Below are positions 49,051-61,900 of a stretch of 64,000 nt of DNA, in pieces (positions within the stretch are counted from its first letter, which is position 1; every line of letters starts with the position of its first letter). This stretch comes from Rhyacichthys aspro (lineage: Eukaryota > Chordata > Actinopteri > Gobiiformes > Rhyacichthyidae). The notes beneath the pieces are model-generated. The model saw only the letters and a list, made by a program, of their open reading frames with translations. It was not told the DNA's origin and made no database searches. The DNA is taken from contig CM072158.1 in NCBI GenBank assembly GCA_036850595.1, positions 20,282,044-20,346,043 of the forward strand. Direction: 5' to 3'. A program made the position numbers and the translations under genes.

Positions 49051-50274
49051 AGACCCAGTCCCAATGCTATACCCCTACCACTTAGCCCCCTGGGTGGGAA
49101 GGGCCAAGGGCTGTACACCCCTCCAAACTGAGATTTTCGGGGGCCACATTTGTAGGGTGACCATACATCCTGATTTTACTGTGACAGCCCACTACAAAAA
49201 TACAAAAAATGTCCCAATTTTGCCCTCATCCTGTCTCGAATGTCCTGATTTTTCACCCAATCATATTTTATCTGTAGTCTCTGTGTTAATCACAGAGTTA
49301 CTAAGGTGATGGAAATATTAACCAACTGGAAAAGACCAACAGTGCTCCTTTGGTCTGTAGCTCAATAATGTTTGGTTCTTAAGCTGAGGCTATTGCTAAA
49401 TGGTCCTTGTCCAGCGTTCTGTGTGGTTGTGTTGATTTTTGGTGACATTTTTGCCATTTGTTAATGTACTGTTGGATTTACAGTAAAATTAAAGTGTCCT
49501 CATTTTTTGGTTTGGAATTATGGTCACCCTACATACTTGAAACAAAGGGGTAAGATAAATTCCCAGCATGCTGTGCGTTCACCACCGCAAAACCAATTTT
49601 GGTAAAAATAAAAGATTTAAAATCACGACTTTTAATTTTGAACTTAGGCACTAATCATTTTTCTTCTCAGAGAGTTTCTGAAAAATTGCTGTTTGGTAAC
49701 ATCACCGTCACAGATCACATCAAAGGCCAAAGTGTCACATTTGCAGAACTTTTTTATTAGCTAATGCATAATACCGCTAACTCAATATAAATTGATATCA
49801 CATAAACAAACCATCCTTTTGGTTTTTTTGGTCGTTGTGTCTTATGTCTGTGAGCAGGGAAACAGCAGCTGATACTGTTCAGAGCAAGACTCAAGTCAAA
49901 TACTCTGGGAAAAACTAGGAAAAAACATTTTATACTCTATATGATAATGGCGTATACCCACCGATGTGTTAATATTGTATTAGACATTATTGTAATATTA
50001 TGTTATACATTACAATTACATTGTAAATGATGTGATATAATAATATATTATAAAGACTTGTAGGTTATATGTTTTGTTTTGTTATGATATATTTTATAAA
50101 AATTATATTATTATAGATCTTATTATACATCGTAGGTCAACAGATGTAGTGGTGTCACAGTTCTTATAGTTCGTACCCTATGATCATAACCCTGCCACTT
50201 ACCCCTTCCTTTGGAGGGCCATGGGTAGGGCTAGGGGGAAGGAGTACGGGTAAGTTAGAGAATTGGGATTGGGC
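49051..50274. mobile_element. GC-ended MITE, copy B, with nested MITE
   Basis: The left end reads agacccagtcccaat and the right end, reverse-complemented, aggcccaatcccaat. Flanks aagtgta and aagtcta agree at 6 of 7 bases, so a 7- or 8-bp duplication is possible. The interior matches copy A at 2831-3852. A second element is inserted at 49151-49533. hAT type is the likely class, from the terminus style. Confidence 0.65.
49151..49533. mobile_element. Nested MITE with tgtagggtgaccata ends
   Basis: Left end tgtagggtgaccatacatcc; right end, reverse-complemented, tgtagggtgaccataattcc. The first 15 bases of the inverted repeats are identical. No clear target duplication was found. The interior is non-coding. 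Confidence 0.8.
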
Positions 50275-51638
50275 CTAAGTCTAAAGTTTCTTAAAGGTCA
50301 CCTAGTCTTACATTTTCTTTCCCTCTGCTCCCAAAATTACTCACCACAGTAGACCAGGATTTTACAGATTTGGTGAGTCACAAATGACCCCAGAACTGCT
50401 CATCATTAAACTGTGACCAATCAGAGCACATTGGGCCTGGGGGGGGAGGAGCCTTAAAGGGACAGACCACCAAAACAGTGGTTATGAACACTGCAGAGAA
50501 CAACAAATGTAATGTTTAGGTATACAACGTGAACTGTTTTAGAACCTAAACAAAAAGAGACCTTCAAAGTAAGAAGACAATCTGTATTATTTGAGACATT
50601 CCCCTAGTTATCTTCTCCTCCATACTGCGTTACCTCACTCATATTTATACTAGCCTCTGTGGCTCCTCATTAGCCCTGCCCCCTCTACAGCTGTACAAAT
50701 GTAATCCAGTGGAATAAGAGAGAGCATGAACATCTCTGAGGAAAGACAGTGTGAGATGAAGAGGAGGGGAGTGATGTGGGAGGGGCTACAGGCAGAGAAT
50801 ATACACTTATGGAGACACTTCACTGACTTGGCAGGACGCAGTATAATTTGACAAAATGAGTGCTCCTTAAAGCAGTCCTCAGTCTGTTACCGTCGTCCTG
50901 CTTCCGTCCTGGTGCTGCTGAGAGAGTAGTGGCCTCTGCGTGTTCATATCTGCTCAGACCTGTCTGTCTGAGCTCACATGAACATGCACACTCTTTTAGA
51001 CTCTGTTTTAAGACTCATGCAAATTCCAGTAGCCCTCCAAATGTTTCTTATTGCAGATATTATAGTGCTGTGTCGGCATGACTTGAAAGAATAATATTAA
51101 TAATAATAATTCTGCCAGCTGTTTATTCTCACTTGGTATTACAGTCTAAACTAAACTCAGTGGAATGGCTGTTTAAGTGCCTTTGCTTTGATCAAACAGA
51201 GAATCCATTTCCTAGAACTATGTCTACTTTCATCCAATGGTCAGAGAGGACTCAGAAAGATTCTGTGTGCTGCTCACAGGGTTCACACACTGGTGAAACA
51301 GGTGAAGACAGGGCTGGATTTGAATCTAGCCAGATGGATGATTGGAGGTTAGGTTTGTTGTCAATAGATTTTTGAGAAAATAAAATTCTGACCATTTATG
51401 CTACTTTGCTAGACTGAATATAGAAAATACAGGTACACCTGAGCTCATGAAGAATAATGAAGTAGTAATAAATAATTCAATAACTTGTCCAGATGCACAT
51501 GCACCACACAGTTTGATGTGAGTAGAAGTAAGTAAGTTTTGTTTATGATTAATTTCAGGTAGAAACACTATAAAACTTCAGCGGCGGCCAAGACTTTGCT
51601 TAGATCTTGGCACAAAAACAAAATAAGCATTTTGTTAT

Positions 51639-51640
<2 letters not shown>
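50275..51640. other. Gene-free stretch
   Basis: A short (AAT)n near 51091-51106. No gene recognised. Confidence 0.3.

Positions 51641-51716
<76 letters not shown>
51641..51716. repeat. (TA)n microsatellite, about 38 units
   Basis: An uninterrupted TA dinucleotide run. The Tyr-Ile open frame across it is an artefact. Confidence 0.97.
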
Positions 51717-51721
<5 letters not shown>

Positions 51722-53870
51722 TTTAAATCCCAATTATGCCCACCACAAGCCAACTAGGTCTAGATTAGCTGCACTAGGTCTACATCTCTGGGGGAAGTAT
51801 GTCCATCCTCCAGCTCCATTCTCTCCTTTTTCTCAGTCTGTAGTTATTATTATCTCTTTATTGGTCACCACTCTTGTTGCTCTCTGTACTTGTCCATCTG
51901 GGAGATGAAGTGATACTCTCCTGGGCTCTGACGACCTGCCTTTTGTTGTAATTGGTGCAATACAAATAAAGTTTTTTTGTCCATAATCGTTTATAACCTT
52001 TTTTTCTCAATTAAAGCAACATTTTTTGACTTGATAGAGGGAAACAAAACCCTCTGTAAAAGACAGAGTTTCTGTTTCACCAGACACTTTACTCAGTAAC
52101 TCTGATCATACTCTCATGAGAACAAATATTTTCCCAGAAACTTTTACATCCACACAAATTGACATTACAACTTACTAAATTAGAGAGGTAACAGTGGCCA
52201 TTTGTCTCCTTTAATACTGAAAAACTACAGTATACAGTATTTGTTGTTTTAAAGTGCAGCCACTACAACAGTAATCATCTATTATTGTGCCACTATATGA
52301 CACTGAAACAGAGTCCCTTAGAACATTGTAGGTAAGTAAAAGTCTTTATTTTCCTCTCTACTCACAGAGAGTGTTTAGAAAAAGAGAAGAAAAATTGCTG
52401 AAGGCATACAGTGTAATTTAAAAACCTCAAGTGCCCTGTGTGTCTGCTGTGTGCCCTGTTTAATTGAAGCCTGTGACTGAGTTCAGAGCGTCTGAACCTC
52501 TTCATCCTTCCTCTGTACTACGTCAGATCTTTCTACTTGAGCCTGAAGAATAAAGAATCTCTGACTTTTCTGCTCTTTGCTCCTGCTCCGAGCTCCTCTG
52601 TCTGTATTTGGACTATTACCTCAAATTTAGTCTTCAACTTAATATGGTCCTTTATCTAAACGTGGGGAAAGGGAAGCACATCTCAAGTTGTAAAGATTAG
52701 AGGGTCAAAATGCATACCTGTTTGCTATGTGTTTACAAGTGAGAAACTGCTGCATGTCTGCGGTTGAAGGTGGAAAGTCTTACCCATATTCCTCAGCAAC
52801 ATCAGACAGAAACATGAGACTCTATGACAGTGAGCAACGAGGAAACCACTGCAACAGCCAATCACAGCGCAGCACATCTGGAGCCTCAAGTCCAGCTGCA
52901 GCACTGCAGAGACAAAGAACAGACACAAGTCAAAATGGCGGAAGGACTAAAGATCATCTATTCAAACACATACTGCAAAACAACATTGTTCATATTTATT
53001 GTTAGGTTTCCATGTGCCGAGAATCTGCCTTTTGCATTTAAAAGTAACTGTCCAGTCAGAGAGAGGGATGTAGTGAAAGTTCCACATGCATCAGAGTGTT
53101 GACACTAAGTAGTAAATAAAGCAGACGTAAATAAAGCTGACATAAACAAAAGTTGCTCATAACTGACTTTTAAACCAAAAGACTTATTTTCACCATATTC
53201 ATTAGAAATTATACAGTAAATAAATGAAAAGAGTAGTTCTTTTACCATTGAAACTTATTTATTCTCTACAGTAGACAGTTGTCAGCACACTCCCAGTTTG
53301 GAGAAGCAGACAGGATCAGCATCACAGAGATTAAACTGTTTAAAGGGGGATTAATAATTATTAATTACCTGTCTGTACTGCTACATTTTTGATTGAAACA
53401 CCAGCCAGTCAGGACGTGCATACTTTGCTTGGAGCAGTGCAAGATGGATTCTCGTAGTTTGTGAACTTTGAATCCATCTGCTGAGCAAGGTAAGTATAAA
53501 ATAAATAAGGAACAGAATCAAAATCAGTCATATGTCAAAATAAAGTGACAATACCTACTGCAGGGCAGAAGTGACCATCATTTACTAAATACTGAACTAT
53601 CGCTTTAATCTATCAGTGTTTTTGCTTTTGTTTTGTTTTTTTAGTGTGGACTGTATTTGAAATTTTCAGTGTATCTGATTTGTTATGTTTTTAATAATTA
53701 TCTCTTTCACAATCTTGACCCCTCTGCAGACTCTCTGTGTTGTTACTAGAGCGGAATAATTTTAAAGATGTTTGTTTTGAAAAGAAGCTATCCAAACCAT
53801 CAAGTTTGAAAGAAAAAAAAAGGTCTTCTAAAATGGTAGGGTCATTTTAGTGTATTTTGAACAAATAGAA
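51717..53870. other. Gene-free stretch
   Basis: No recognised exon. 'gagcctgaagaataaagaat' near 52540 resembles a poly(A) region, but no gene leads into it. Confidence 0.3.
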
Positions 53871-53879
53871 CTTTGCTAG

Positions 53880-54150
53880 GGTCCAGTGTATTGGTCTATT
53901 TCTGCTCTTTTTATTTGAGCCCTAAAGAGCGTGTCACTCATTTAATGTCTGAGTGTCCTGGTGACAGGAATTACATATAGTTTATATTGGAGGTTTCTGT
54001 CCAGCTGAGGGTACTGTGGCAGTAAGCCAGGCATGATTCTACTGATCTCATGTCTTAGAACCATTAAATGATTATTAGAATATCTGTTTGGGGGCTAAAA
54101 GTTACATGGTGCTACTGGCTAAAAGTTACCAAGGGTGGCTTTAATGTTAG
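53880..54150 (-). repeat. Dispersed repeat, inverted copy of 37910-38150
   Basis: It shares, in reverse complement, the blocks 'tttgagccctaaagagcgtg', 'ggaggtttctgtccagctga' and 'ctgatctcatgtct' with the copy near 38 kb. Confidence 0.6.
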
Positions 54151-55440
54151 TGTTTTGAGAGTGAATTTACACGTTATTTACGGTGAATTAGATTGGTCTT
54201 AAGGGGTTTGTCTATTCTTAGCGACCACCAGTGGAAGTGGAACAAGTTTATTTCAGAATGATTTAATTAATGATTTGATTTGTCTGTTAACACAACACCA
54301 ACCTTTCCTGAGGCCAGTGTGAACGAGGCCTGTCCCTAGATCACCTCAGCACACAGAAACTTTAGGCCTCTCTTGAGTGTAGGCTTAGTTTGGTCTGAAA
54401 ACTCTCCAGTGGCATTTATGGATTCATCTGATCTGATCACTGATGAGAGGCTGCATCAACTGAACTGTGACTCACCAATGTTATGTAAAAATGTTTTCAG
54501 TGATAAAATTCTCAAATACTCTGTAATTGTTCTTTGTATGCTCCTGCAGGGTGTAGATTTTGACAGAGGCTGATGATGTGGAGCTTTGAGGCCATCTTTG
54601 CCTCCACACTCCGCCTCTTTTGGTTCGTCTTTGAAAGGCGCAACATAACTGTGCAGCCAGTGGAAACGTGCCATCTTCCAAACACTTTTTTTATCTCTGC
54701 TCCTCTTCTGCCTCACCTCTCGTTTCTGAAGTGAAATAACAGGGAGGGTCTAAGGATTTCAGGTCTAGAGGGCAACAGGTCTTTTCCATGTGGAGGTGTG
54801 CAGAGATTACACAGTTACCTGGAGCTGGCAGTGTCTCATTTGAAGTTGTGCACAGTCTAAAAGTGCAGTTACACAAAAACAGGAAGGATCACGTCTTAGC
54901 AGATTTAGAAGATGTAGAAAGCATGTTACTGTCCATGTGTTTCATTTGCACTCACTGCATGTAGTTTATTGACAGTGAACTCATTTGAACTTTAGCAGGA
55001 CCCTACTGTTGACGGGTTGTGTATGTGCACTGTGCACTGTGCAGGTGAGCAGAGAGAGTGCAGAGTGAGGGCTGGGAGCTGGTGGAGCTCTAATGGAGTG
55101 GGTGACATGTCTGGTCATGTGGCAGGTTAAAGTGCTGAGGGAAAGAGAAATCTCTGCTTCACACCAGCTGCATTCCTCTGCTTTGTTACAGAAGGCACAT
55201 AAATAGATTTAAGTAGTCAATATAAGTGTAACGATGGGAAATCTGTCGGTTTAAAAATAAACACTTGTGCCTGTTTGTAGTTGAGTTTAAAGTCTTCAAA
55301 TGACACAAAGTTCCATAATTCCACCTGAGTTGAATTCCAACACACCACCAGCTGTCAGAATATCCCTCCGCACTGTCCTACATCGACAATTCTCTCCGAA
55401 ATCCGTGTTAAAATGAAGTGTCAAGCCTGTGTCTTTCTAG
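54151..55440. other. Gene-free stretch upstream of col1a2
   Basis: No exon recognised. Upstream regulatory elements of col1a2 may lie here, but none can be identified by eye. Confidence 0.3.
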
Positions 55441-55689
55441 GTCAGACCGATGCCCTGGAGTCACCGTCAGTGTCTACCGCCCCCTGAGCGCGTTAACCCG
55501 GAGGAAACTGAGAAACGGGAGAAACGTAGCACTCGCTCATTTTAAATCTCGTCGCTGTCCACGTCCTCAAAAAGAACGGATCTAATTAAAAGCTTGTATT
55601 CGTCATCATCGCGGCTGGAGGAGGCGCACGGAGCGTGGAGTCTGGATGTGGAGAGAGGGATGGGAGCGAGATTGGGTTTCTGCTCCGCT

Positions 55690-55748
55690 ATTGGCCGAGA
55701 GGCAGATGTGTGACAGGCAGAGCGGAGTCCCTCCTGCCGTATAAATAG
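55690..55748 (+). promoter_or_regulatory. col1a2 core promoter: inverted CCAAT and TATA boxes
   Basis: ATTGG (inverted CCAAT) is at 55690-55694 and TATAAATAG at 55740-55748. With the start site inferred at about 55772, from close similarity of the following 'agcatcacggcagcag' to the mammalian COL1A2 leader start, the boxes lie at about -80 and -32. An NF-Y/CBF site near -80 is known for mammalian COL1A2, so spacing and orientation are conserved. Confidence 0.8.
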
Positions 55749-55771
55749 GCCCCATAGACCTTTATGATCCC

Positions 55772-55893
55772 AGCATCACGGCAGCAGCTTTCTGCTAAGT
55801 TTGGAGTTACTCTGTCACCACAACTGTATGCCTGCTTAAGTGGTCTCACACACAGGGCTCAGCAGCACAAGGAGTCTGCATGTCCGCGTAGAC
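55772..55893 (+). promoter_or_regulatory. col1a2 5'UTR with two uORFs
   Basis: A leader of about 122 nt. uORF1 (55828-55839) encodes MPA and then stops. uORF2 (55880-55891) encodes MSA and then stops only 2 nt before the main ATG. Human COL1A2 also has two short uORFs in matching places, the first likewise beginning MPA. The start site is inferred by comparison with the remembered mammalian leader. Confidence 0.75.
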
Positions 55894-55908
55894 ATGCTCA
55901 GCTTTGTG
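55866..55908 (+). promoter_or_regulatory. Collagen 5' stem-loop around the start codon
   Basis: CACAA (55866-55870) pairs with TTGTG (55904-55908), and GCATGTC (55878-55884) pairs perfectly with GACATGC (55891-55897) around the loop CGCGTA, with an internal bulge between. The main ATG (55894) and the uORF2 ATG both sit in the stem. Type I and III collagen mRNAs carry this element, which LARP6 binds to control translation. Confidence 0.85.
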
Positions 55909-58900
55909 GATACCCGGATTCTGTTGCTGCTCGCAGTAACTTCATACCTAGCATCATGTCAGTGTAAGTCTTTTCGGATATTTCTCACTGCTTCAGGATC
56001 TGTTCTGGCTTTTGTTTTGGGACTACATCAACCCGAAGACACATGAAAATGGATTGAGCTCGTGCGAAGGATTCTTATTCTTTTGGGGTTTTTTCTTTTG
56101 TTTTTTTCATCTTCATGGATATTATAATTAGTGGCTAGAAAAGAGTTGAAAAAAGTTAGGAGGCTTTAAAACAGGGACTAGTTTGTGTCGTTGAGTAAAT
56201 GCACCATGACTTGAGAATAGGTTAATGTTTCTGGAATAGCTTTAGATGGAAAAGTTTGGGGCGTTGTACGCATTGTTCCATCCAGATGTGCAGATGAGGA
56301 GTGATGAGGTGATAGGAAAATGACATGGCACCCTCTGGTGGCCGTCTGATGAAACAGACCTGTGGCATCTGTAGTGGTAACTCAAACAATCTCTTACTTT
56401 ATTAGTCTCTTCTGTTTGGCAGGTTTAAATCTCACTTTTAAAACACAGCAGTAAAAAAGTACTGCAGTATTTTACTTTACGTATAAGATGTATTAAATAT
56501 ATATCACCAAGCATTTAAACCGTTCAATTAATGGAAAAAAAAAAAAAAACAAAAAACATTACGTTGACTCACCGCGTGCGCCCCCCTGTGGCGGAGTCTG
56601 CTCACGACGTGGCAGGGTTCACGCTGAGGTCTCACTTGGACCAGAACCAGTCTGAGCTGGTCCACACCTGAGGCTTGGTCTGGAACAGGATTAATACAGA
56701 TTATTTCATCACGTGACACTCTCAACAAGACATTCTTCTTCATTTATAACTGTTCCTAAATTGTTATTGTTTTTAATCCTCATTTGACTGAAAATCCAAT
56801 TTTTACTTAACAAATTTTGATCTTTGAATCTGACTCATAATACTAGATTATTAGATATTATTGTGTACATATCTTGTAGGCCTATACAGTAGATGTTGTT
56901 TATCTTTAGTGCAATATGTGTGTCCCGGGGCAAACGCTGGTGCTGCCTGTTCAGGCCTGTCACCTGTTCCAGCCTCAGTCTGAGCCTGGAATGCTTTACT
57001 CCATTACACACCTTCAAAAGCAGCTTCTCTGTTCTTTGCTCATAGATGTCTGGAGCTACACGGTTAGCACTGTTACTACAGTAGACTCAGCTTTGGGATT
57101 GGACAGTGGCTCTGCGTTGAATAATGCACTTATACATTTATGTTCTACATCAGATCAATAGAAACCATTTTTTCTCCCACACTGAGAATGCCCTGTAATA
57201 TATAACACTTCCAGATCTATCATCAGGCTGTGTACGTTTAAGAGACAACTACTACTACTTACTCACAGTAAGAGAGTCAAAGTAAAGATAGGTATGACAT
57301 GTGTTTCAGGAGAGTGTTTTATGCTGTTCATGTTCTAACTCGTGTCCTTTTTGTCTCCCCCCCTCCTCATCTCCTCTTCTCCTGCTCTTCTCTGACCACA
57401 CAGCCTCGGTTAGTAAAAACACATGCAAACACAAAATCTACATTTTAAAGAGAGTTTTACCTTGTGTCTTTGTCCCGAATCTGTGGCACATCCCTCCAGA
57501 ACGGCAGCAGAGTTATCAGGACAGTGTCAGGCTCAACAGAGCGGAATGTTTCTGTGTTAGTTCTAGGACTTTTGTGCACTTCCCGTCCGAGAGCAGGTGA
57601 GGGTCCTATTGGCTACGGCGGGTGTCAGTGAAAGCTAAAACCACAGAGCAGGGGCACCCAGGGGCCTGGCACAAAGGCTCCTTTCTGTGGACCTCAGGGA
57701 GAGGGGCAGTCGGCTCTGGGTCAGTCTCAGTCCTGCTTTAGGCTCTGATTGGACTCACTCTGAGTGGAATGCTGTTCTCAGATCAGAGATTACAAGTCCA
57801 CTCATGTTTATGGATTTATATTGATCTTTTTGTATCAAAGTAGTTCAGAGGAAATGGAAGTTATAAAATGAAACACATTGTGCTGATAGCTGACAATCCC
57901 CCAAATGCAGTCAAACATTTTCAAAAGTGTCTTCTATTAAAGGAGCTTGATATAAACAGTCAGTGCTCTGCTCTGGTTTGGGATGTGTCATGTACTTTGC
58001 TCATAATCCCTGCATCTGAATGTACATATGTTTTAGAACATGGTTAGTTATTAGTGTTATTCCTCATAAATCAAGTGATCAATCAAGTGAAAAGAGCTAA
58101 ATCTCACATTTATGTCTTTCTTTGTTTATAAATGCTGTGTTATAGGTTTTTGGCACATGATTTACCAGATTCAGAAATGTCTTGTATAAATACTGAGCAG
58201 ATCTAGTATATAGATCATAATGATGATATTTCCTGTTGTGTGCTGGAGCATTAGTGTGGAGCTGTTTGCGAGGCCATCTGCTTATTGTGTGTTTTTCTGC
58301 CTCAGGGACCCAGAGGAGACAAAGGACCTCGAGGTGACAGGGTACGAAACAACACTGCTGCTTTTCTCCTAAACAAATATTTTGGACATAAACTTGCACC
58401 ATTTCATGTTTTATATGTATTACAGCAGCAGGGGTTTGTTAATGTCAGTTGACCCTTTAGCCTCACTAGGCCACACCTCTTTGTTTACATCAGTTTGCCC
58501 TAATCCTTACGACAATAATGGCAAGGCATATGAGCTTTATAGAGGCAGTTTATATTTCATTTGCAGATGCAGTTATATATTTTCAAGTAAATGTTTATAT
58601 ATGACTTGTTAATGACAAAGGTCATCTGGAGGTAGTTATGTATAGTTTAAATGAGATTTGGGTTCTGTCAGGATTTAGCTCAGATCAGCGGGCTCATTAC
58701 TCCCTGTGCTTCCAGGGTCCTCCTGGCCCTGACGGAAAAGACGGCAAACCTGGACTCCCTGGACCCGCTGGCCCTCCTGGTCCCCCTGGACTTGGCGGAG
58801 TATGTTTTTATGAGTTAATACCTCTCAGTGCATGATATTTGTCTTTAATTGTCTTGAATAGTGTGTTCAGTTAAATGGAACCACAGCAGTTCTTCTGATG

Positions 58901-61900
58901 CTAACTGAGCAGCCAGTGGCAACAGCATGTGAATGAATCACTTGGATTAGACAAACTCTTCATGCTCTTACATCTGATAAAAACAAGCATAAACATCTAC
59001 TTTACGTCTACTTTACCCCACACCTTGTAAGCCTGTTACTACCTAATTAAAGCTGTGACCATTGACCTTATGACCCTTTTGTAAAAGATAACATATGTGT
59101 GACACACATTCAGGTCTTGTGTCCTGAAATGTGCCATGGCAACCTCACAACCCAGTATTAACTTAAAGAGGAATATGTGAGAATAATCATTTTTTATTAA
59201 GAAAACCGAACATAGTTTTAGGATTTGCACGTTATAGTCTCTCTCTGCAGCTACACTGCTGCAAATATTTCTAACATTGTTATGTCTCAATATAAAGTTC
59301 ATAAATAACAGTGTTGATTTGGTGAGATATCTCCTCCTGCTAATGAGCCTCTCAGAGTTGCACAGCGGTGTCTGCTCAGATGGTTTATTCGTCCATCCAA
59401 GAGAACCATCAAAACAACACTGAGGCTACATATTGTGAGGATGACAAGGCGGTTTGAAAATGACTGACTGATGATATTGTGTTTCCTGCACAGAACTTTG
59501 CTGCTCAGTATGATGGTGTTAAAGCTCCTGACCCCGGCCCTGGACCCATGGTAACATCACACTTTGGACATGATCCATTTGAATTGTTCAATACCTTTCT
59601 TTGAGCACAGCTTCATTTTGTATTACCATTTATATGTAAACATCAGTACATGAAAATATTCTTGACAGAATGATGAAAATTTGTTTTGTTTTTTTCATCT
59701 CTTTAGGGTCTGATGGGTCCTCGAGGCCCTCCCGGATCTCCTGGAGCTCCTGTAAGTGCTCCATATTTACTGCACTGTCCCCCTTTTATATTGATAGTTA
59801 TATGGGCTGTTTGGACACTAACTCCTCCATTTTCATTTCACAGGGACCTCAGGGACACACAGGACACCCCGGTGAGCCTGGAGAGCCCGGTCAGACTGTA
59901 AGATCATCCAAAAACTTCTCATTAGTTACTCTTTTAATCTCATTTTCATGTTGTTGGTGGTAATTTGTGGATGTTTATCCCGTTAAAGCAGACTTGAACT
60001 TGTGCTTTTGGCCTGGTCTTTACATACCAGGGCAAAACAATGAACAACCTGGAAAATTATTCTCTATTCAATAATTCAATATTTAAAATCCAAATGCCAA
60101 GCAGACCTCCTTGTAGATGTAGGGGGGGCTACAGTGAAAACTATAAACGGGGGTCATCTGTGCTTTGTGACTCTGACTTGATTCCGATTACCTGATGTCA
60201 ATACATGTATATACTAATATTTGTTTGTCTTTCACCAGGGCCCTGTCGGTGCCCGTGGACCCCCTGGACCCTCTGGCAAAGCTGGAGAAGATGTATGTAT
60301 ACCTTACGCTAGTATGTGTATTATGAAAGTACTTTTTATGTGGCCATTTGTTTGACTTTGATATCATAAATCTTTTGATGACTTGCAGGGTAACAATGGA
60401 AGACCTGGCAAACCCGGAGACAGGGGAGCTCCAGGCGCTCAGGTGGGACCATAATGAGGTGAATCATTGTCAAGACTGTCAGGCTGACATACAGTAACAG
60501 TCTTCTGGTTTTTGATCTATAGGGCGCTCGTGGTTTCCCCGGAACCCCCGGACTTCCTGGAATGAAAGGACATAGAGTGAGTGTTGCTGTAGACGTCAAC
60601 AATGCTGTCTGCACTCCTTTTATATATCTTGGAACTACAACACAAAGCCTCTGAATTCAAACTAAACTGTGGTCCACAGCATCTAAAAAGTCTTAGTAGT
60701 AGCTTTCCATTGTGGACTCGATGAAACTGTAGTGGAGGTTATGCATGCAACCATGACTTATGTGGTACACCTGTTGAGTGCATCAGTTATCTAAAATCTT
60801 TGTGAACTTTATTAAGTATCTATTTGTCATGTCTTTTGTGACTCTGAAGTGTGAGGAGAATTACAACCTTAATGTAGTCACTGTTGATGATGGTTTCTTC
60901 TTTGTGTGTAATTTTTAACCTTGTCCAATTTTAACCTAGTATTCTCTGTGTATTAGGGTTACAATGGTCTTGATGGACGCAAAGGAGAGCCTGGTGCTGC
61001 TGGTGCCAAGGTAAAATTACAGGCCTGATGGTCTAAGTCTGATACTTCATCATCAATAAGGGTTTTGGTTTTTTTTACTCTGGCACTTCTCTAACCTGCT
61101 CTGTCTCCTTCAGGGTGAGAACGGTGCAGCTGGAGCTCCTGGAAGTCCTGGATTGGCTGTGAGTCCGTGGTCCTACTAATGTTGGCCCTTCCATTCTGAT
61201 TATGCTTTATCATGATGAATGTGTTCTCCCTCAGGGCCCTCGTGGTTTGCCTGGTGAGAGAGGTCGTGCTGGCCCTGCTGGCCCTGATGGTGCTCGTGGT
61301 GCTGATGGTAACGTTGGACCTGCAGGCCCTGCTGTGAGTAACCCTTATGTAGACATTTAGTTTTGAATATCACCTGCAAAAGATAATATAACTGTACCAA
61401 GACTCTGTTGCAACATTTGACCTTGATGCAAACTTTTAAATGACTCTAGTATTTCCACACAGGGTCCTGTTGGTGCTGCTGGTCCCCCAGGTTTCCCTGG
61501 TGGCCCCGGGCCTAAGGTAGGTGTGACGTCACTTCTTCTATGTAGACCTAAAGTAATTCAGGTTTATGGTAGAAAGCCGTTAAAGTCAAGTATGATTTGA
61601 TCATATTGGTCAAATAAGCCATAGTCTTTGTTGTAGTTTATGTTTTCTGCTACATTGCACAATCCATCTGCACTCATGATTTTGACGTACTTGTCTGTAT
61701 AAATCAAGTCTAGTGAGTGAACATATCCTGTCCATGTCCTTACATTGATAAACATACTGAACATGCAGCAGATACTGTATACTCTGCACATGCTGCTTAT
61801 TTCACTTCTGAGATGCTAAGCTTAATTTTGTTTCTCCAATGTATTACATGTGTAATGACAAACTAATAAAATGTGGCAAATATATTAGAAAATACTGCTT

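Noticed and set aside
51568..51753. Tyr-Ile repeat open frame
   Set aside because: Translation of the (TA)n microsatellite.
52430..52620. Candidate 3' end of a gene or LTR (aataaag context)
   Set aside because: No upstream exon and no matching second LTR in the window.
55764..55967. 67-codon open frame across the col1a2 leader
   Set aside because: Its ATG lies upstream of the inferred transcription start, and it is in a different frame from the signal peptide.
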